64,000 nucleotides of DNA, taken from NCBI RefSeq assembly GCF_026213295.1, contig NC_079412.1, forward strand, positions 6,424,262 through 6,488,261, written 5' to 3'. A program made the position numbers and the translations under genes. Within the stretch, counting starts at the first letter, position 1, and each line of letters begins with the position of its first letter. The notes under the pieces were generated by a model, which did no database searches, was not told the DNA's origin, and saw only the letters and a program-made list of their open reading frames with translations. The DNA is from Gadus chalcogrammus. Its lineage: Eukaryota; Chordata; Actinopteri; Gadiformes; Gadidae. Shown here in pieces: positions 1 to 19,715 of the stretch.

Positions 1-403
1 AAGGGTTCGTAGGGCTCTCGTCTGGGTGTAATCTTACCTCATTTCAAACCACATCACGCTGTTGTTTCCTTTGTACCAAAGGATATGTGTGAACTGTCAA
101 AGTCATACAAGCCTTTCTGAAGTCTAAGCTTAACACACTCGCTGGTCAATTATCAACAACGTCATTAGATCATAGTGTGACATGAACCGCATGTCAATAC
201 ATAGATCTGTTTACTCTGCCTTGTTTAAAATACAATTTTTTGTATTTTATCATGCATCATATATATTCCCCTTCTAAAGTAAAGAACGAATTGGACCGGC
301 ATTGGTTTCGCCGTCATTAAATATATGACGCTTGCTTTCGATCTCTGAACCTGCTGGTTGCTGATGTGGACAGACTGCTCACCAGTGTCTTTCCCAACCG
401 CAG
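1..403 (+). other. agap2 intron sequence (upstream part)
   Basis: The first exon in the window opens with a splice acceptor at 401-403, so this stretch should be intronic. No exon, RNA gene or recognisable element was seen in it. Confidence 0.6.
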
Positions 404-9667
<9,264 letters not shown>

Positions 9668-10820
9668 CCTGGACTGACCAGGACGCCGCTCCACGGGGAC
9701 ACTGGCTCTGCTGAGTACGATTGGTCGAATTTAGAAACCTAACATCGCCATGGATGCTGGCCGAGTGGACTTTCCTGGAGGCCTCCAGTACACTGAGGGA
9801 GAAGTAGTATACATAACATGCTTAAATATATATATATACACACACACATATATATTCATATATATATATATATGTGTGTGTGTAGGGATATTCTCAATTT
9901 TATGTCTGAAGACTGAGCAACATATCAAACAACTGAAAAGCAATATTCATTCGATTCGTTGGTGTTCCAAATATTGCCGGACTGTATGTAGTCGTCGTTG
10001 GCCCGTTTCCGATGCATCTCAAAGTCCCTCGAAGACCAATCAGCTCCTGTATCACTTCCTCGTAAAAAAGTGGACGAAAGTATCGATGACCATGAAATAT
10101 AGTCCAAGCCTATTGACCACTGGGACCTTGTTGTCATTGTTGTTGTTTTTCAAGGTTTTGTTGTGGCTGGACCAAAACTAGTTTTTTGTTTGTTTGGCTC
10201 AATCAATGACATGGAACTATATGGCATGTTGTTTGGCATGTTTTCATGTGTCAACCGGACGACAGAAACGTGGCAAACAACATAATTTACCATGGTTCAA
10301 CTGATTAAAATGTGTACAATTCCACTTAGATTAGACTGCGGAATGGTATGAAAGAAATAAAAAAAATACATGTTGATATTACTCCCACAAGTTGAAAAAA
10401 TGATGTTTTAATATATTGTAAATGTACCTACTACTTAATGTTTACTGTGGTGACCATACAGGCTCTGAAGAAACAAGCCCCTGTTTTGTAAATGGTTTCT
10501 TACCAGTAGTTTTAAATGTTTTTTTTTCATTTTTATTTTATAATTTCTTATTTCCAAACCAAGTCACATGCTCATAACATGGTAATACAGTGCGTCTGTT
10601 GTCGACATGCCTGTCCAGCCAGCAGACATGCTGACTATATTATTAGAAGAGCAGCATTGAGATGATCATATTCAAAAATGTGTAGCTCCCTGCCATGCAT
10701 TTTTAATTAACCATATTGAGGTTACATATTCAAGGGTTCATATTTTCATTTCAGACCCTGTGTTTATTATGTGAAAACGAGCTAAAATATCTGAATAAAA
10801 CGCATTTTTGTTAGTGTTTC
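9668..10820 (+). other. Probable agap2 3' UTR
   Basis: AT-rich non-coding sequence after the TAG at 9665-9667, with a short TA/CA-rich microsatellite near 9826-9885. No other gene is visible. The end is set by the AATAAA at 10794. Confidence 0.5.
10794..10799 (+). terminator. Polyadenylation signal AATAAA (probable agap2)
   Basis: AATAAA is followed within about 30 bases by a T-rich, TGTT-containing stretch. It is the last good signal before the presumed zbtb39 promoter region. A further AATAAA near 10356 could give a shorter form. Confidence 0.45.
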
Positions 10821-10893
10821 GATTATTTTTGTGACTTCTGATAAAACTTGACCTATGTTAGGATTCTAGTGTTCATCCAGGGACGCGCTGAGA

Positions 10894-10931
10894 CACTAGG
10901 GGGCGTGGTGATGACCAACTAGGGGGCGTGG
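10894..10931 (+). promoter_or_regulatory. Tandem CTCF-like motifs between agap2 and zbtb39
   Basis: cactagggggcgtgg at 10894-10908 and ccaactagggggcgtgg at 10915-10931 repeat with a 23-bp period. Both resemble the CTCF core (CCA-x2-AGGGGGCG-x-GG) in one orientation. The position between two genes suits an insulator. This is motif resemblance only. Confidence 0.4.
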
Positions 10932-11555
10932 TGATTAGCCGCTTTTTACTGTACGTCATCAACATGCGACAACCGCGGACTCATTTTAAAGGAATAAAAG
11001 GGAAGTATTTTCAGCCAAAATAAGTACTTCTTTAGAGGGTGAGTAAAACAGAATACAACATCAAAATAAGCGATGTTAGCTGTAATGAAAAAAAGCGATC
11101 ATATTTCGAATCATGACAAATTATTGTTCTAATATTCACATTATTTTGAGAAAACCAGCGATCAGAGGCCATCTAACCGAGCTGCAGTTTATGTGGCAAT
11201 GTGCAACAACAACCAATCTTACTCGTGCGTTATGTGTTAAAAACGTTGTATTGTAACTAAAGCACGTCCAAAAGCTTGCACTATAATGTGATTAGCACAG
11301 AGACAGGAGTAAAACATCCTGGGTCCTGTTCATGGGCAGCTGTCACCATACTAATAAGTTGTATTACCTATATACAACTTATATTTAGTGTACCGTTTAT
11401 ACTGCACGTAAGAATTAAGTTGCACAACTGCAAGCAGAATGTGTGTGAAGTGGGGGCATAATATGCTGTCAACAAATAATAGTGCTTGATCTTAAAAGTC
11501 CCTATCCTCATATTTCAAACTCTTATTTGACTCTCTTTGTGTTGCTCTCCTGCAG

Positions 11556-11588
11556 CTTGGGTTCTGCGCGGCAGGAAGTGCAGCAGGG
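11556..11588 (+). other. zbtb39 5' UTR tail with upstream splice acceptor
   Basis: A good acceptor (gttgctctcctgcag, ending 11555) precedes 33 bases of leader and the ATG at 11589. The gene therefore probably has a non-coding first exon upstream, which I could not place. The stretch 10820-11555 shows nothing else that I recognise apart from the CTCF-like sites. Confidence 0.55.
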
Positions 11589-14500
11589 ATGCGGATCCGG
11601 CTGCAGGGCTGCGGCCACGCCGCCGGCCTGCTCTCCGAGCTCAACCGCTGCCGCCGGGCCCGGCTGTACTGCGACGTGCTTCTGACGGTGGGCGGCCGCT
11701 CCTTCGCCGCCCACCGTGCCGTGCTGGCCTGCGCCGGGTCCTACTTCCGCGGCCTCTTCGCCCGGGCGGCTCAGACGTCCGCCCTGACGCTGGAGTTTGT
11801 GTCCCCGGCCAACTTCGAGCGGGTGCTGACTTTCATCTACACGGGGGAGATCCTGACGGACCTCATCGACGTGGGGGTGCTGTACGAGCTGGCGGAGCGT
11901 CTGGGCGTGAGTGACCTGGTGAAGGCCTGCCACGCCACCTTCCCCGACATGCAGAGCTCCGCCTCCGACGGCCTGGACTCGGGTGGCCCCGCGGCGGCGG
12001 CGGCGGCGGCCTCCGGGGCGTCGGTGTGCTCGTCGGCGGCGTCCTGCTCCTCTCTGTCCTCGTCGGCGGGGCCCTCCGCCGCCCCCACCCCCGCCGCGGC
12101 CCCCTCGCCGCTGCTCCACCCCAGGACCCCTCGGGGGGGTGGCGGCGGCGGCCCCCCGGCCCCTCTCAACGCCGCCCCGCCCTCTCTGGACCTGAAGGCG
12201 GAGGACGTCCACTCCCACCTGGGCTACGGACAGCTGCCGGCGGCGGAGCCCATGGAGCCGCCTGGAGAGCCCGGGCTGTCGCCGGGGCCCCCCCAGGGCC
12301 CCGTTGACGCCCCGGCGCTCCCGGGCCACGCCCTGCTGCGGCTGAAGACCGAGGAGGCGGACGGCAGCCCCCCCCACACGGGACCCCCGGGGGGAGGGTA
12401 CGAGAACGGCGAGGCGGTCGTCTCTCAGAACGCGGCCGTCTCGCTGCGGCACGACGCCGGCCCCTTCCCGGCGGAGAGCGCCCCGCCCCCCTCCCCTCGG
12501 GACCCCCCGGGGGGCCCAAGGGGAGGGGACGGGGGGCGGGCGGAGCCAGCACAGGACGGGCTGACGGAGGAGGGGGTCCGCGGGGAGGCGGCGGGGGGGG
12601 AGGAGGAGCAGTGGAGGCGGCTGGCGGACGAGATCATCGAGCTGAGCGACGACGAGACGTACATGGACGAGGACGAGGAAGAGGAGGAGGACGAAGACGA
12701 CCTGGTGTTTGTGGAGAACGGCGGGGGCTCCAGCGGCGGCCAGGTAACACCGGGGAGGGGGGGGGGCTGGTGGAAAACTGAATCAAGTGCTTTGGATTGG
12801 GATGTCCCGATACCACTTTTTCCCTTACGATACCGCAGCTCTGGCTATCTGCCCATACCGATATAAGGCTGATACTTTGTTTGACTCTGAAACAAATAAT
12901 AAAATAAATGGTACTACTTTGGCCAATTAGCCACCTAAAACATCTCAGTAAAGAAAAGTTGAATGGCTTTTGTGAGGGACCGGCGTGGTCGCCCCACGTA
13001 TCTGGGATATGGCCAACTGGATATTGAGAGTGTTGGCAAAAATGAGGGCAATGGTCTCAGGACTAGGAAAAGTGATGTTTTATTCTCTCCAAAACATTCA
13101 CAAAAAATAGAGCAATGTTCCAAAAAGAAAAGGAAATGAATGCATCAGTCAGCAAACAAAAGCTAAGATAGCATAGCCTAACCAAAACATACGTCTCTCG
13201 TACTGGCCTCACGTCAAGCCAGCACCACCTTCCGTCCCAAACACCAAATGAGGCAGCCCTTAAATAGGAAAATGACAATTGGACTAATCAAGGCCGTATG
13301 GGCCAGACCACTAGTTGGGGAACATTCTTTACCTAAAGCTACCAATCCTACATAACTGAACAGAAAGTATATTGTGTGAATACTAAATAAACATGACACT
13401 AAATAAACAATCACCAAACACATATATACCCACACCTTGTGCACAACCTATAGATATTTACATAACAGTTGTTTTTATCAACACACCCTGGGCTATTCCC
13501 TGATACCCTGATCCTAAGCTCCCTTACCATACTGCCCCCTACCGGGACGGAAGACCAATTTTACACCAGCCCAATATAATATATACGCACACAATATAAT
13601 ATAATAATAATATTTTCTCTAATGCGAGACAGTGAGAAGGGGGAGGATTTCACCTTCTCACAGCTTTCATCCAGTAAAAAGATTTGAACAGGGTTTAAAA
13701 AAGTCTAAATGGAGTATACAATGTAAATATCCACACCTTTAAAAATAAATAAATGAATGGTTGGAAACAAATAAAGTGAAGAGTTAAACAAATAGCTAAA
13801 GTGATGAATTCATCCCGTTTTCAAAACTACTTTATTGCCAATTATAACAGTATGCCGAGATATCCCAATGAGGATGATGATGATATCGTCATTCATCAGG
13901 GTTGATTATGTTCTGAGAAAACCGTCAGACCCCATCCAACACAGCTGCAATAACACTGCGCAAAAACCCCCAACTATTGTCACTCATATATTCCATCATA
14001 ACTAAAGCTAACAGAAAGAGTGGCGCTAGGTGAACATCTCGTACGTCAATCAAAAGTTAAGTATGTAGTTGAGATTCAATACTACAAATGTTGTACAATT
14101 TTGAATTATTATTCTATTTCTTATTATTTTTCGGGCTAAGTTCCCATAAACAGTTTGGACCTTGCTCTAATGCTGCCCTTAAGTTGACATTCTTTCACGG
14201 TTTGCACGAATCGTAGTTCAGCCTTTTCCCAAATAACAGACAATTAGTCCAACAGAAAAGGGTCAAAATAAAGATGCACGCCTCTAAACTCTAAACTGTG
14301 TTTAATGGCGCTGTTGTTCTGGCTCCCTGTCTGCAGAGCTTTCTTCTAGGTTTTTCTTTTCCTAAGCAGTTGATATTCTTCTTCCTTCTGTTTTGGTGTT
14401 TGGTTCTCGTTCCCTGTAAGGGGGCAGAGAGGACAGGACGATGGGGAGGGATATGGGAGATGTTTATGGAGCAGGAAGGAGGGGCTGGGGGGAGTGTTCC

Positions 14501-16574
14501 TGCCCCAAGGGTCTCGCGTAGAGTGAACCCTTGTGAACAGATCCCTGGACATAACGAGGCCTACTGGGGCTTGGAGGTAGCTCCTGAAAGTAAAACATGT
14601 TTACAGCACCTCGTTGTGCAGCAGCCTACGTTGTTGTGTGCGGGGAATAGGTTCACTCAAGACTGTAAGTGCTTGGCACTTGGTTCTACGAACATCCTCA
14701 GTGTACCCACAGCGATATGCTGTTTCTCTCTCTTAGACAGATGTACTTACTGAATGTTGCTTTGGATAACAGCGTCTGCTAAACGCCCTAACGTTAGTTT
14801 AACCTCTCGTTCTTACGGTGTTGCTCTGGATAACAGCGTCTGCTAACGGTAGTGTAACCTCTCCTTGGCGCCCCAGGCCCCGGGGAGCACCGTGTCGTGC
14901 CGGGCCTGCGGCGTGGCCGTGCCGGCCGACCCGGCCGCCGTGCACACCCACGCCGAGACCCACCTGACGGAGGCGGGGCTCTGCCGGGCGTGCGGGGCCT
15001 CGTTCCCCGACCGGCCGGCGGGCGTGGCCCACGCCCTGGCCCACGTGGGCGTGGCCTTGTACTCCTGTGACATGTGCCAGCTGCAGTTCTGCAGCCAGAG
15101 CAAGCTGCTGCGGCACCGGCGGCAGGCGGCGGCGGGCTACACGCTGCCCCCCGCCGCGCTCTCCGGCGCCCCCCAGGGCCAGGAGGTGGAGCTGCAGTGT
15201 GCCGTGTGCAGCCGGGTGCTGGAGCACGACTTCCAGGTCAGTACATCAGGACCGGGGGCCTCCTCTAGCCACGGGTCTCTTATACTAACTATTGGAATCA
15301 TTCAAGAGCAACTGCAATCATTATTTATATATATAGATAGGCCTATATACTTTTTAAAGGAAATATTACACAACTTCACCATATTGTGTCCCCACGTTGT
15401 GTGACCACGTTGTGTGACCACGTTGTGTCCCCACGTTGTGTCACCACGTTGTGTGACCACGTTGTGTGACCACGTTGTGTCCCCATGTTGTGTCACCACG
15501 TTGTGTGACCACGTTGTGTCCCCACGTTGTGTGACCACGTTGTGTGACCACGTTGTGTGACCACGTTGTGTGACCACGTTGTGTCCCCAGGCGGTCCGGG
15601 AGCACCTGCTGAGCCACGTGTGTGTCCAGAGCCTGAGCTGCGGCGTGTGCCACCAGCCCCAGCTCTACCTGTGCTCCCTGCTGTGGCACACCCTCACCCA
15701 CCTCGCCCTGCCCGTCTACACCTGCCCCCACTGCGCCCACAGCTTCCTGGAGCGCCCCCTGCTGGACAGACACATGGCCACACACGCCGATGAGGCCGCC
15801 GCCAAGGAGCGGGAGCGGAGCGCGCTGCGGGCCTTCAGGGGCGTGTCGTCGGGGGGCCTGGAGGGCGGCGGGGGGCTGGAGGGCGGCGGGGAGGAGCTGC
15901 AGTGCTTCCTGTGTCCCCAGAGGTTCCGCTCGTCCTCGGCCTTCCAGTACCACCTCGGCCTGCACACGGGGGGGCCGGGGGCGCTGGGGCCGGGGGGGGC
16001 CGGGGGGGAGGGGTGGCTGGGTCCGGGGGGGCCGGGGAAGCGGCGAGCGGAGCAGCCCCTGGAGTTCCTCTCGTCCCCCTACCCTTCGTCCTCCTCCCAG
16101 CGGGAGGCGGGGGGGGGCCTGGTGAAGATGAGCTGCCTGGGGCTGGGCCCGGGGATGGGCTTCGGCCGGCTGCCCGGCGGGGGCTCTGAGCTGGGGGGCT
16201 CCGAGCTGGCGGCCGGCGGTGGCCTCCGGAACACCAAGTGGTACCGCTGCCGCTACTGCGGCAAGCGCTTCGCCCACTCGGGGGAGTTCACCTACCACCT
16301 GCGCATCCACACCGGGGAGAAGCCCTACCAGTGCAAGGTGTGCCTGCGCTTCTTCCGCGGGCGCTCCACCATGATCTGCCACCTGAAGACGCACGCCGGG
16401 GCGCTCATGTACCGCTGCACCGTGTGCGGCCTCTACTTCTCCACGCTGAAGCTGGTGTCCTCCCACATGGAGCTGCACAAGGGCCACCTGCCGGCCGACT
16501 TCAACATCGAGCAGACCTTCATGTACAACGACCACTCCAAGGAGCCGCTGCTGCTGCCCCCCGGGGACCCCTGA
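11589..16574 (+). CDS. zbtb39: Zinc finger and BTB domain-containing protein 39
   Basis: Three coding exons, 11589-12743, 14877-15236 and 15591-16574, join in phase 0 to 832 residues. Residues 1 to about 120 form a BTB domain (LYCDVLLTVGGRSFAAHRAVLACA, here LYCDVLLTVGG then SFAAHRAVLACA). A low-complexity Pro/Gly/Ala/Ser linker follows, then an acidic stretch near residues 350-375. Exon 2 and early exon 3 hold C2H2 or C2H2-like fingers. From about residue 720 come three good fingers with the HTGEKPYQC linker and FFRGRST. The ending IEQTFMY-HSKE is what I remember of ZBTB39. Family role: nuclear, DNA-binding, presumed transcriptional repressor. The human coding region is, as I recall, uninterrupted and about 712 residues, so both introns and the longer linker are notable. 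Exon GC is very high. Confidence 0.9.
12971..13662. mobile_element. Solo LTR in zbtb39 intron 1
   Basis: A 692-bp unit starts TGTGAG and ends CTCACA. It is flanked on both sides by the 5-bp direct repeat GCTTT (12966-12970 and 13663-13667). It contains AATAAA-type signals near 13385-13400 and no coding frame. TG...CA ends plus a 5-bp duplication are classic for an LTR left by recombination. Family not assigned. Confidence 0.75.
14638..14850 (-). repeat. Dispersed repeat family A, copy 1 (reverse)
   Basis: Reverse-strand relative of three other copies in this window (near 25530, 45238 and 55126). They share segments such as cttggcacttggttct, gaacatcct, acagcgatat and gataacagcgtctgctaa. The terminal part is repeated a second time at about 14815-14850, just before the zbtb39 acceptor. 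Non-coding, so probably a SINE or non-autonomous DNA element. Confidence 0.65.
15388..15588. repeat. 13/14-bp minisatellite in zbtb39 intron 2
   Basis: About fifteen units of ccacgttgtgtga or ccccacgttgtgt fill the 3' two-thirds of the 354-bp intron. They run into the acceptor itself, which reads cgttgtgtccccag as a variant of the unit. Confidence 0.95.
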
Positions 16575-17066
16575 CCCCTCCTGGGCCCCAGGGGGACCCC
16601 TGACCCCCCCCGGGACAACTGACCCCCCGGGACCCCAGGGGGACAACTGACCCCCGGGGGTCAGGGCTCGGGTGGTGTCTGGCGTGCCTAGGTCCTACAC
16701 TGGGGGTCAGCTGGCTCTCGTTCTATTGTCTGACGCTCAGCGGTTGTGGTGCCGAGGACCACAGGAACAACCCGCCCAGCACTCGCGCTCCACCAGGGTC
16801 GGGACTCCCGGCAAAGCGTCTCCCAGTCCAGTCCCAGAGTGCAGCCGTCGGTCCCTCTCTCACAGCTGGGCTACATGTTGGCTCGCTGCTCTGAGCCCAC
16901 ACTATAGCTCAGGAAAGCTGTTTTTAATGATCCGTGGTCACCAGATTTCCCGCCCAATCCGTCAACACTGCATATGGGGCTATTCGGTATTCAGTGGGTG
17001 TGTGTGTGCGTGTGTGACATCCCGAAGACTCTGATCAGCGTTCAGATTTAGTCGATTCCTCCGAGT

Positions 17067-17082
17067 CCGCTAGATGGCAGTG
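17067..17082 (+). promoter_or_regulatory. CTCF-like motif downstream of zbtb39
   Basis: ccgctagatggcagtg closely resembles the vertebrate CTCF core. It has the same orientation as the pair at 10894-10931, so such motifs bracket zbtb39. Resemblance only. Confidence 0.35.
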
Positions 17083-18097
17083 TTTCTAGTGGTTTGATGT
17101 GTGGTTGGACGTCTCCAGACTGTTTCACAGCTCTGATGCCTTTAGGAGACCCGCCATGACCGTCTGATAAACGTAGCACCATAATGTAGCATACCAAATG
17201 TATATCTGAATGTGTGTAGTCCTTGTAGCGTGTGGCGTCTTTCAACAGTTTTTCTATGTTTCCAACACACCAGGTTTTGAGTTTACAGCATCACTTGCCA
17301 CTGTAGATGTATTGAGGCCTTATTAGTTCAAATCGACCCACTCCGTCTTGAAATGTTGGGTTTTGCTACTCCAGCTAAATTAAAATCCTAAATGTACATA
17401 CTATCTGAAATTATATATTTTTGTTCTAGTCTTATCAGATACCATCATAATGTTGCACTTTTATCCAATGAGTTAATATTTAGTGTTCTACATGCTATCT
17501 TGGTACATTGGTGCTGTAGAAACCATGATGCTCACTGGCATCTTATCATGCCGGACATAGAAAGTGATTTTGTGACATTTGATACCTTAAGGTTTATTAA
17601 ACGGAATCGGTACTGGCTGTGAAAAGGTTGAATTGTACAAACTTTCTACGAGGTTCCATGTGTATAGTTAATGTCTGTTACCATGTATATCTGTATGAGA
17701 TCCTAACTATTTATTCTATTTATGTTTTTTTTAATCATTTTATAAAGTAACAACTTTGAGCCGTCTTTGTTTGTTTTATTAGTAAATAAAATCATTGTTC
17801 CTGTTTTTTTCCATTTTGATGTGTATTTGGTGTTGTTCTGCCTCATCATCACACTTCCAGTGATGAATGGGCACATTCTGGGTTTTATCAGCGCGGGTGT
17901 GACCTTGGCCCAGGGCCCTTCCTGCTATTGTGCTGTCGTCGGCGCGCTAGCGGCCTCCTTCCTCTGATTGCTCCGACAGCACCAGGGTTCAGACAGAGGA
18001 GCTGGAACATCCTCCTTTATGCATCCCCCGCCGCAAAAAATAATTCTGGGATTTCGTGATAAAATGATATTTTTTCCTCAATACTTTGGGTCGAGTA

Positions 18098-18115
18098 AAT
18101 AAAATGTTTTTTATT
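18098..18115. terminator. Overlapping opposite-strand polyadenylation signals
   Basis: AATAAA on the + strand (18098-18103) and AATAAA on the - strand (TTTATT at 18110-18115) lie seven bases apart, between convergent zbtb39 and gpr182. They may serve both genes. The + strand gene also has an earlier signal at 17785. Confidence 0.4.
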
Positions 18116-18632
18116 AGTAAGAAATTGTGAGAATAAACAACCATGTTAGAGCATTATTCAGAAACAGATGAGTGACCATAAATGCATAACAAGTCTGGAA
18201 TCAGGACGTAAAGCTTCCAACGACCACACCTTAATGAGGGTCTACCTAAACCTGCCACCCAGCTGCTCCTCATTGATTCAGTTATTCTTCATATTTACTG
18301 CCTGTACGACATGAACTGGTATTGCATTTCCAAAGAGTCCGTCCTGCTCGTCCGGGGGGCTGCCTTTGTCTTGGTATTGTCCATTTACTAAAGAGTTTTT
18401 GTGGGACTCAAAAGCATGAAGGAATTAAAAATGTCCTTACATTTCTTTATTTGCGAGCATGTTATTTAAAGTCAAGCGGGTTATATATTTAGTTTAGGTG
18501 AGCCTATTTTTCAAAGATTATATCATTAAGTTCTTCCATTGAAGTTTTGTAAAGCGTCAAGAGGCCTTGGGTCTCACATGAACTCTGCTGACACTAGGAT
18601 GGAGCTGGAGGCTCGCCTCTTGAGATCACTCC

Positions 18633-19715
18633 TTACGATCCGACTTCAGAGTGGCTGGTGCTGCTGTTGCTGATCCGACGCGGTTTGCTCTGACCCCTTC
18701 CCCCGCCCTTGCCCCCAGAGTCTGCTTGTTCCCCCAGCTCTGTAAGCCCTTCTCTCGGTATGTAGCTCACCACCGCGTTGACGAGGTTGTTGCGGAAGCT
18801 CTTGCTGAGGAAGTTGTATAGGATGGGGTTGGCCACGCAGTGGAACAGAGACAGGCACTGCACCACGCTGTAGCAGAAGTACAGTAAATCCACCGTGTTG
18901 CACTCAAAGAGCCCAGGGTTTAAATCGTCTATGATGATCAGCACCATCACCAGGTGGTAGGGCAGCCAGCAGACGATGAAGACGAGCGAGTACACGTGGA
19001 CCAGCCACGCGTCCCGTCTCCCCTGCACGTCGGGCGCGCTGCGCACCGCCCGGGCGATCAGCACGTTGCAGCCGACGATGATGGTGGCGGGCAGGGCGAA
19101 CTGGAAGACCAGGCCCAGAAAAGCCACCGAGACAAACCACTCCACGTAGCTGAACTGAGGCATCATGAAGCAGCCCGGCTCGTCCCACTCCAGCAGGTCC
19201 ATGTGCACGTTCTCCAGCAGGGCCAGGAACAGGCAGAGCAGCCAGGTCCCGCAGCAAAGGAGCCAGCGGCGACGGCCCAGCGCGGGGAAGAGGGCCGGGG
19301 CCGAGGGCCGCACCAGGGACCGGTAGCGCTCCAGGGTCATGAAGGCCAGGAAGAAGGAGCTGCCGTAGAAGTTAATCACATAGACGAGGTTAGTGACCTT
19401 GCAGAGGAAGCGGCCCCACAGCCACACCTTGTCCAGTGTGACCTCCATCATGTAGAAGGGCAGCACGGCCACGAGGCTCAGGTCCGACAGGCTGACGTTG
19501 ATGACGCAGAAGAGCACGCCGCTGGCCGCGCGCCGCCGCCGCCAGTTGACCCACACCACCAGCAGGTTCTCCAGGAGGCCCACCATGAAGATGAGGAGGT
19601 AGAGGAGGAAGAGGATGATTTGCCGCGTGTCCGTGGCTAATTCGATGGTGCAGACGAGGAACCAGGGGGTGCCGTTGACGAACAGCTCCGAGTGGTTGGT
19701 GTGGTCGGCGCTCAT
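18633..19715 (-). CDS. gpr182: G-protein coupled receptor 182
   Basis: One uninterrupted coding exon of 360 residues. The ATG follows a likely acceptor (ctgctttcag, then ACC ATG), so a leader exon should lie upstream. Class A GPCR features by residue: glycosylation sites N7 and N14; GLLEN with N50 in TM1; SLSDL with D78 in TM2; disulfide cysteines C105 and C182; ERY at 129-131 in place of DRY; CWLPYH at 249-254 in TM6; NPILY at 296-300 in TM7; and a Ser/basic tail. TM1 (LLENLLVVWVNW) and the tail start (NAVVSYIP) match remembered GPR182, an atypical chemokine-scavenging receptor of endothelium related to ACKR3. The zbtb39 neighbour agrees with human synteny. Confidence 0.92.
   Translation of the reverse strand: MSADHTNHSELFVNGTPWFLVCTIELATDTRQIILFLLYLLIFMVGLLENLLVVWVNWRRRRAASGVLFCVINVSLSDLSLVAVLPFYMMEVTLDKVWLWGRFLCKVTNLVYVINFYGSSFFLAFMTLERYRSLVRPSAPALFPALGRRRWLLCCGTWLLCLFLALLENVHMDLLEWDEPGCFMMPQFSYVEWFVSVAFLGLVFQFALPATIIVGCNVLIARAVRSAPDVQGRRDAWLVHVYSLVFIVCWLPYHLVMVLIIIDDLNPGLFECNTVDLLYFCYSVVQCLSLFHCVANPILYNFLSKSFRNNLVNAVVSYIPREGLTELGEQADSGGKGGGRGQSKPRRISNSSTSHSEVGS

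Larger units (their letters stand above)
12744..14876 (+). other. zbtb39 intron 1 contents
   Basis: Apart from the solo LTR and the dispersed-repeat copy near 14640-14850, the intron is AT-rich and unremarkable. Its last 65 bases are a near-duplicate of the preceding repeat end (see findings). Confidence 0.7.
16575..18632. other. zbtb39 3' UTR and convergent spacer to gpr182
   Basis: GC-rich sequence directly after the TGA carries a few gaccccccgggac repeats, then AT-rich UTR-like sequence. AATAAA signals occur at 17785-17790 and 18098-18103. No additional gene is visible. Confidence 0.6.

Noticed and set aside
11523..12452. 309-codon antisense frame opposite zbtb39
   Set aside because: Very GC-rich DNA leaves antisense frames open. 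Its composition is an Arg/Gly/Pro shadow with no domain.
15441..16646. 401-codon antisense frame opposite the zbtb39 finger exon
   Set aside because: Shadow of the high-GC coding strand, ending in the minisatellite.
18954..19640. Plus-strand frame opposite gpr182
   Set aside because: Antisense shadow of a clear GPCR; no domain or splice context.
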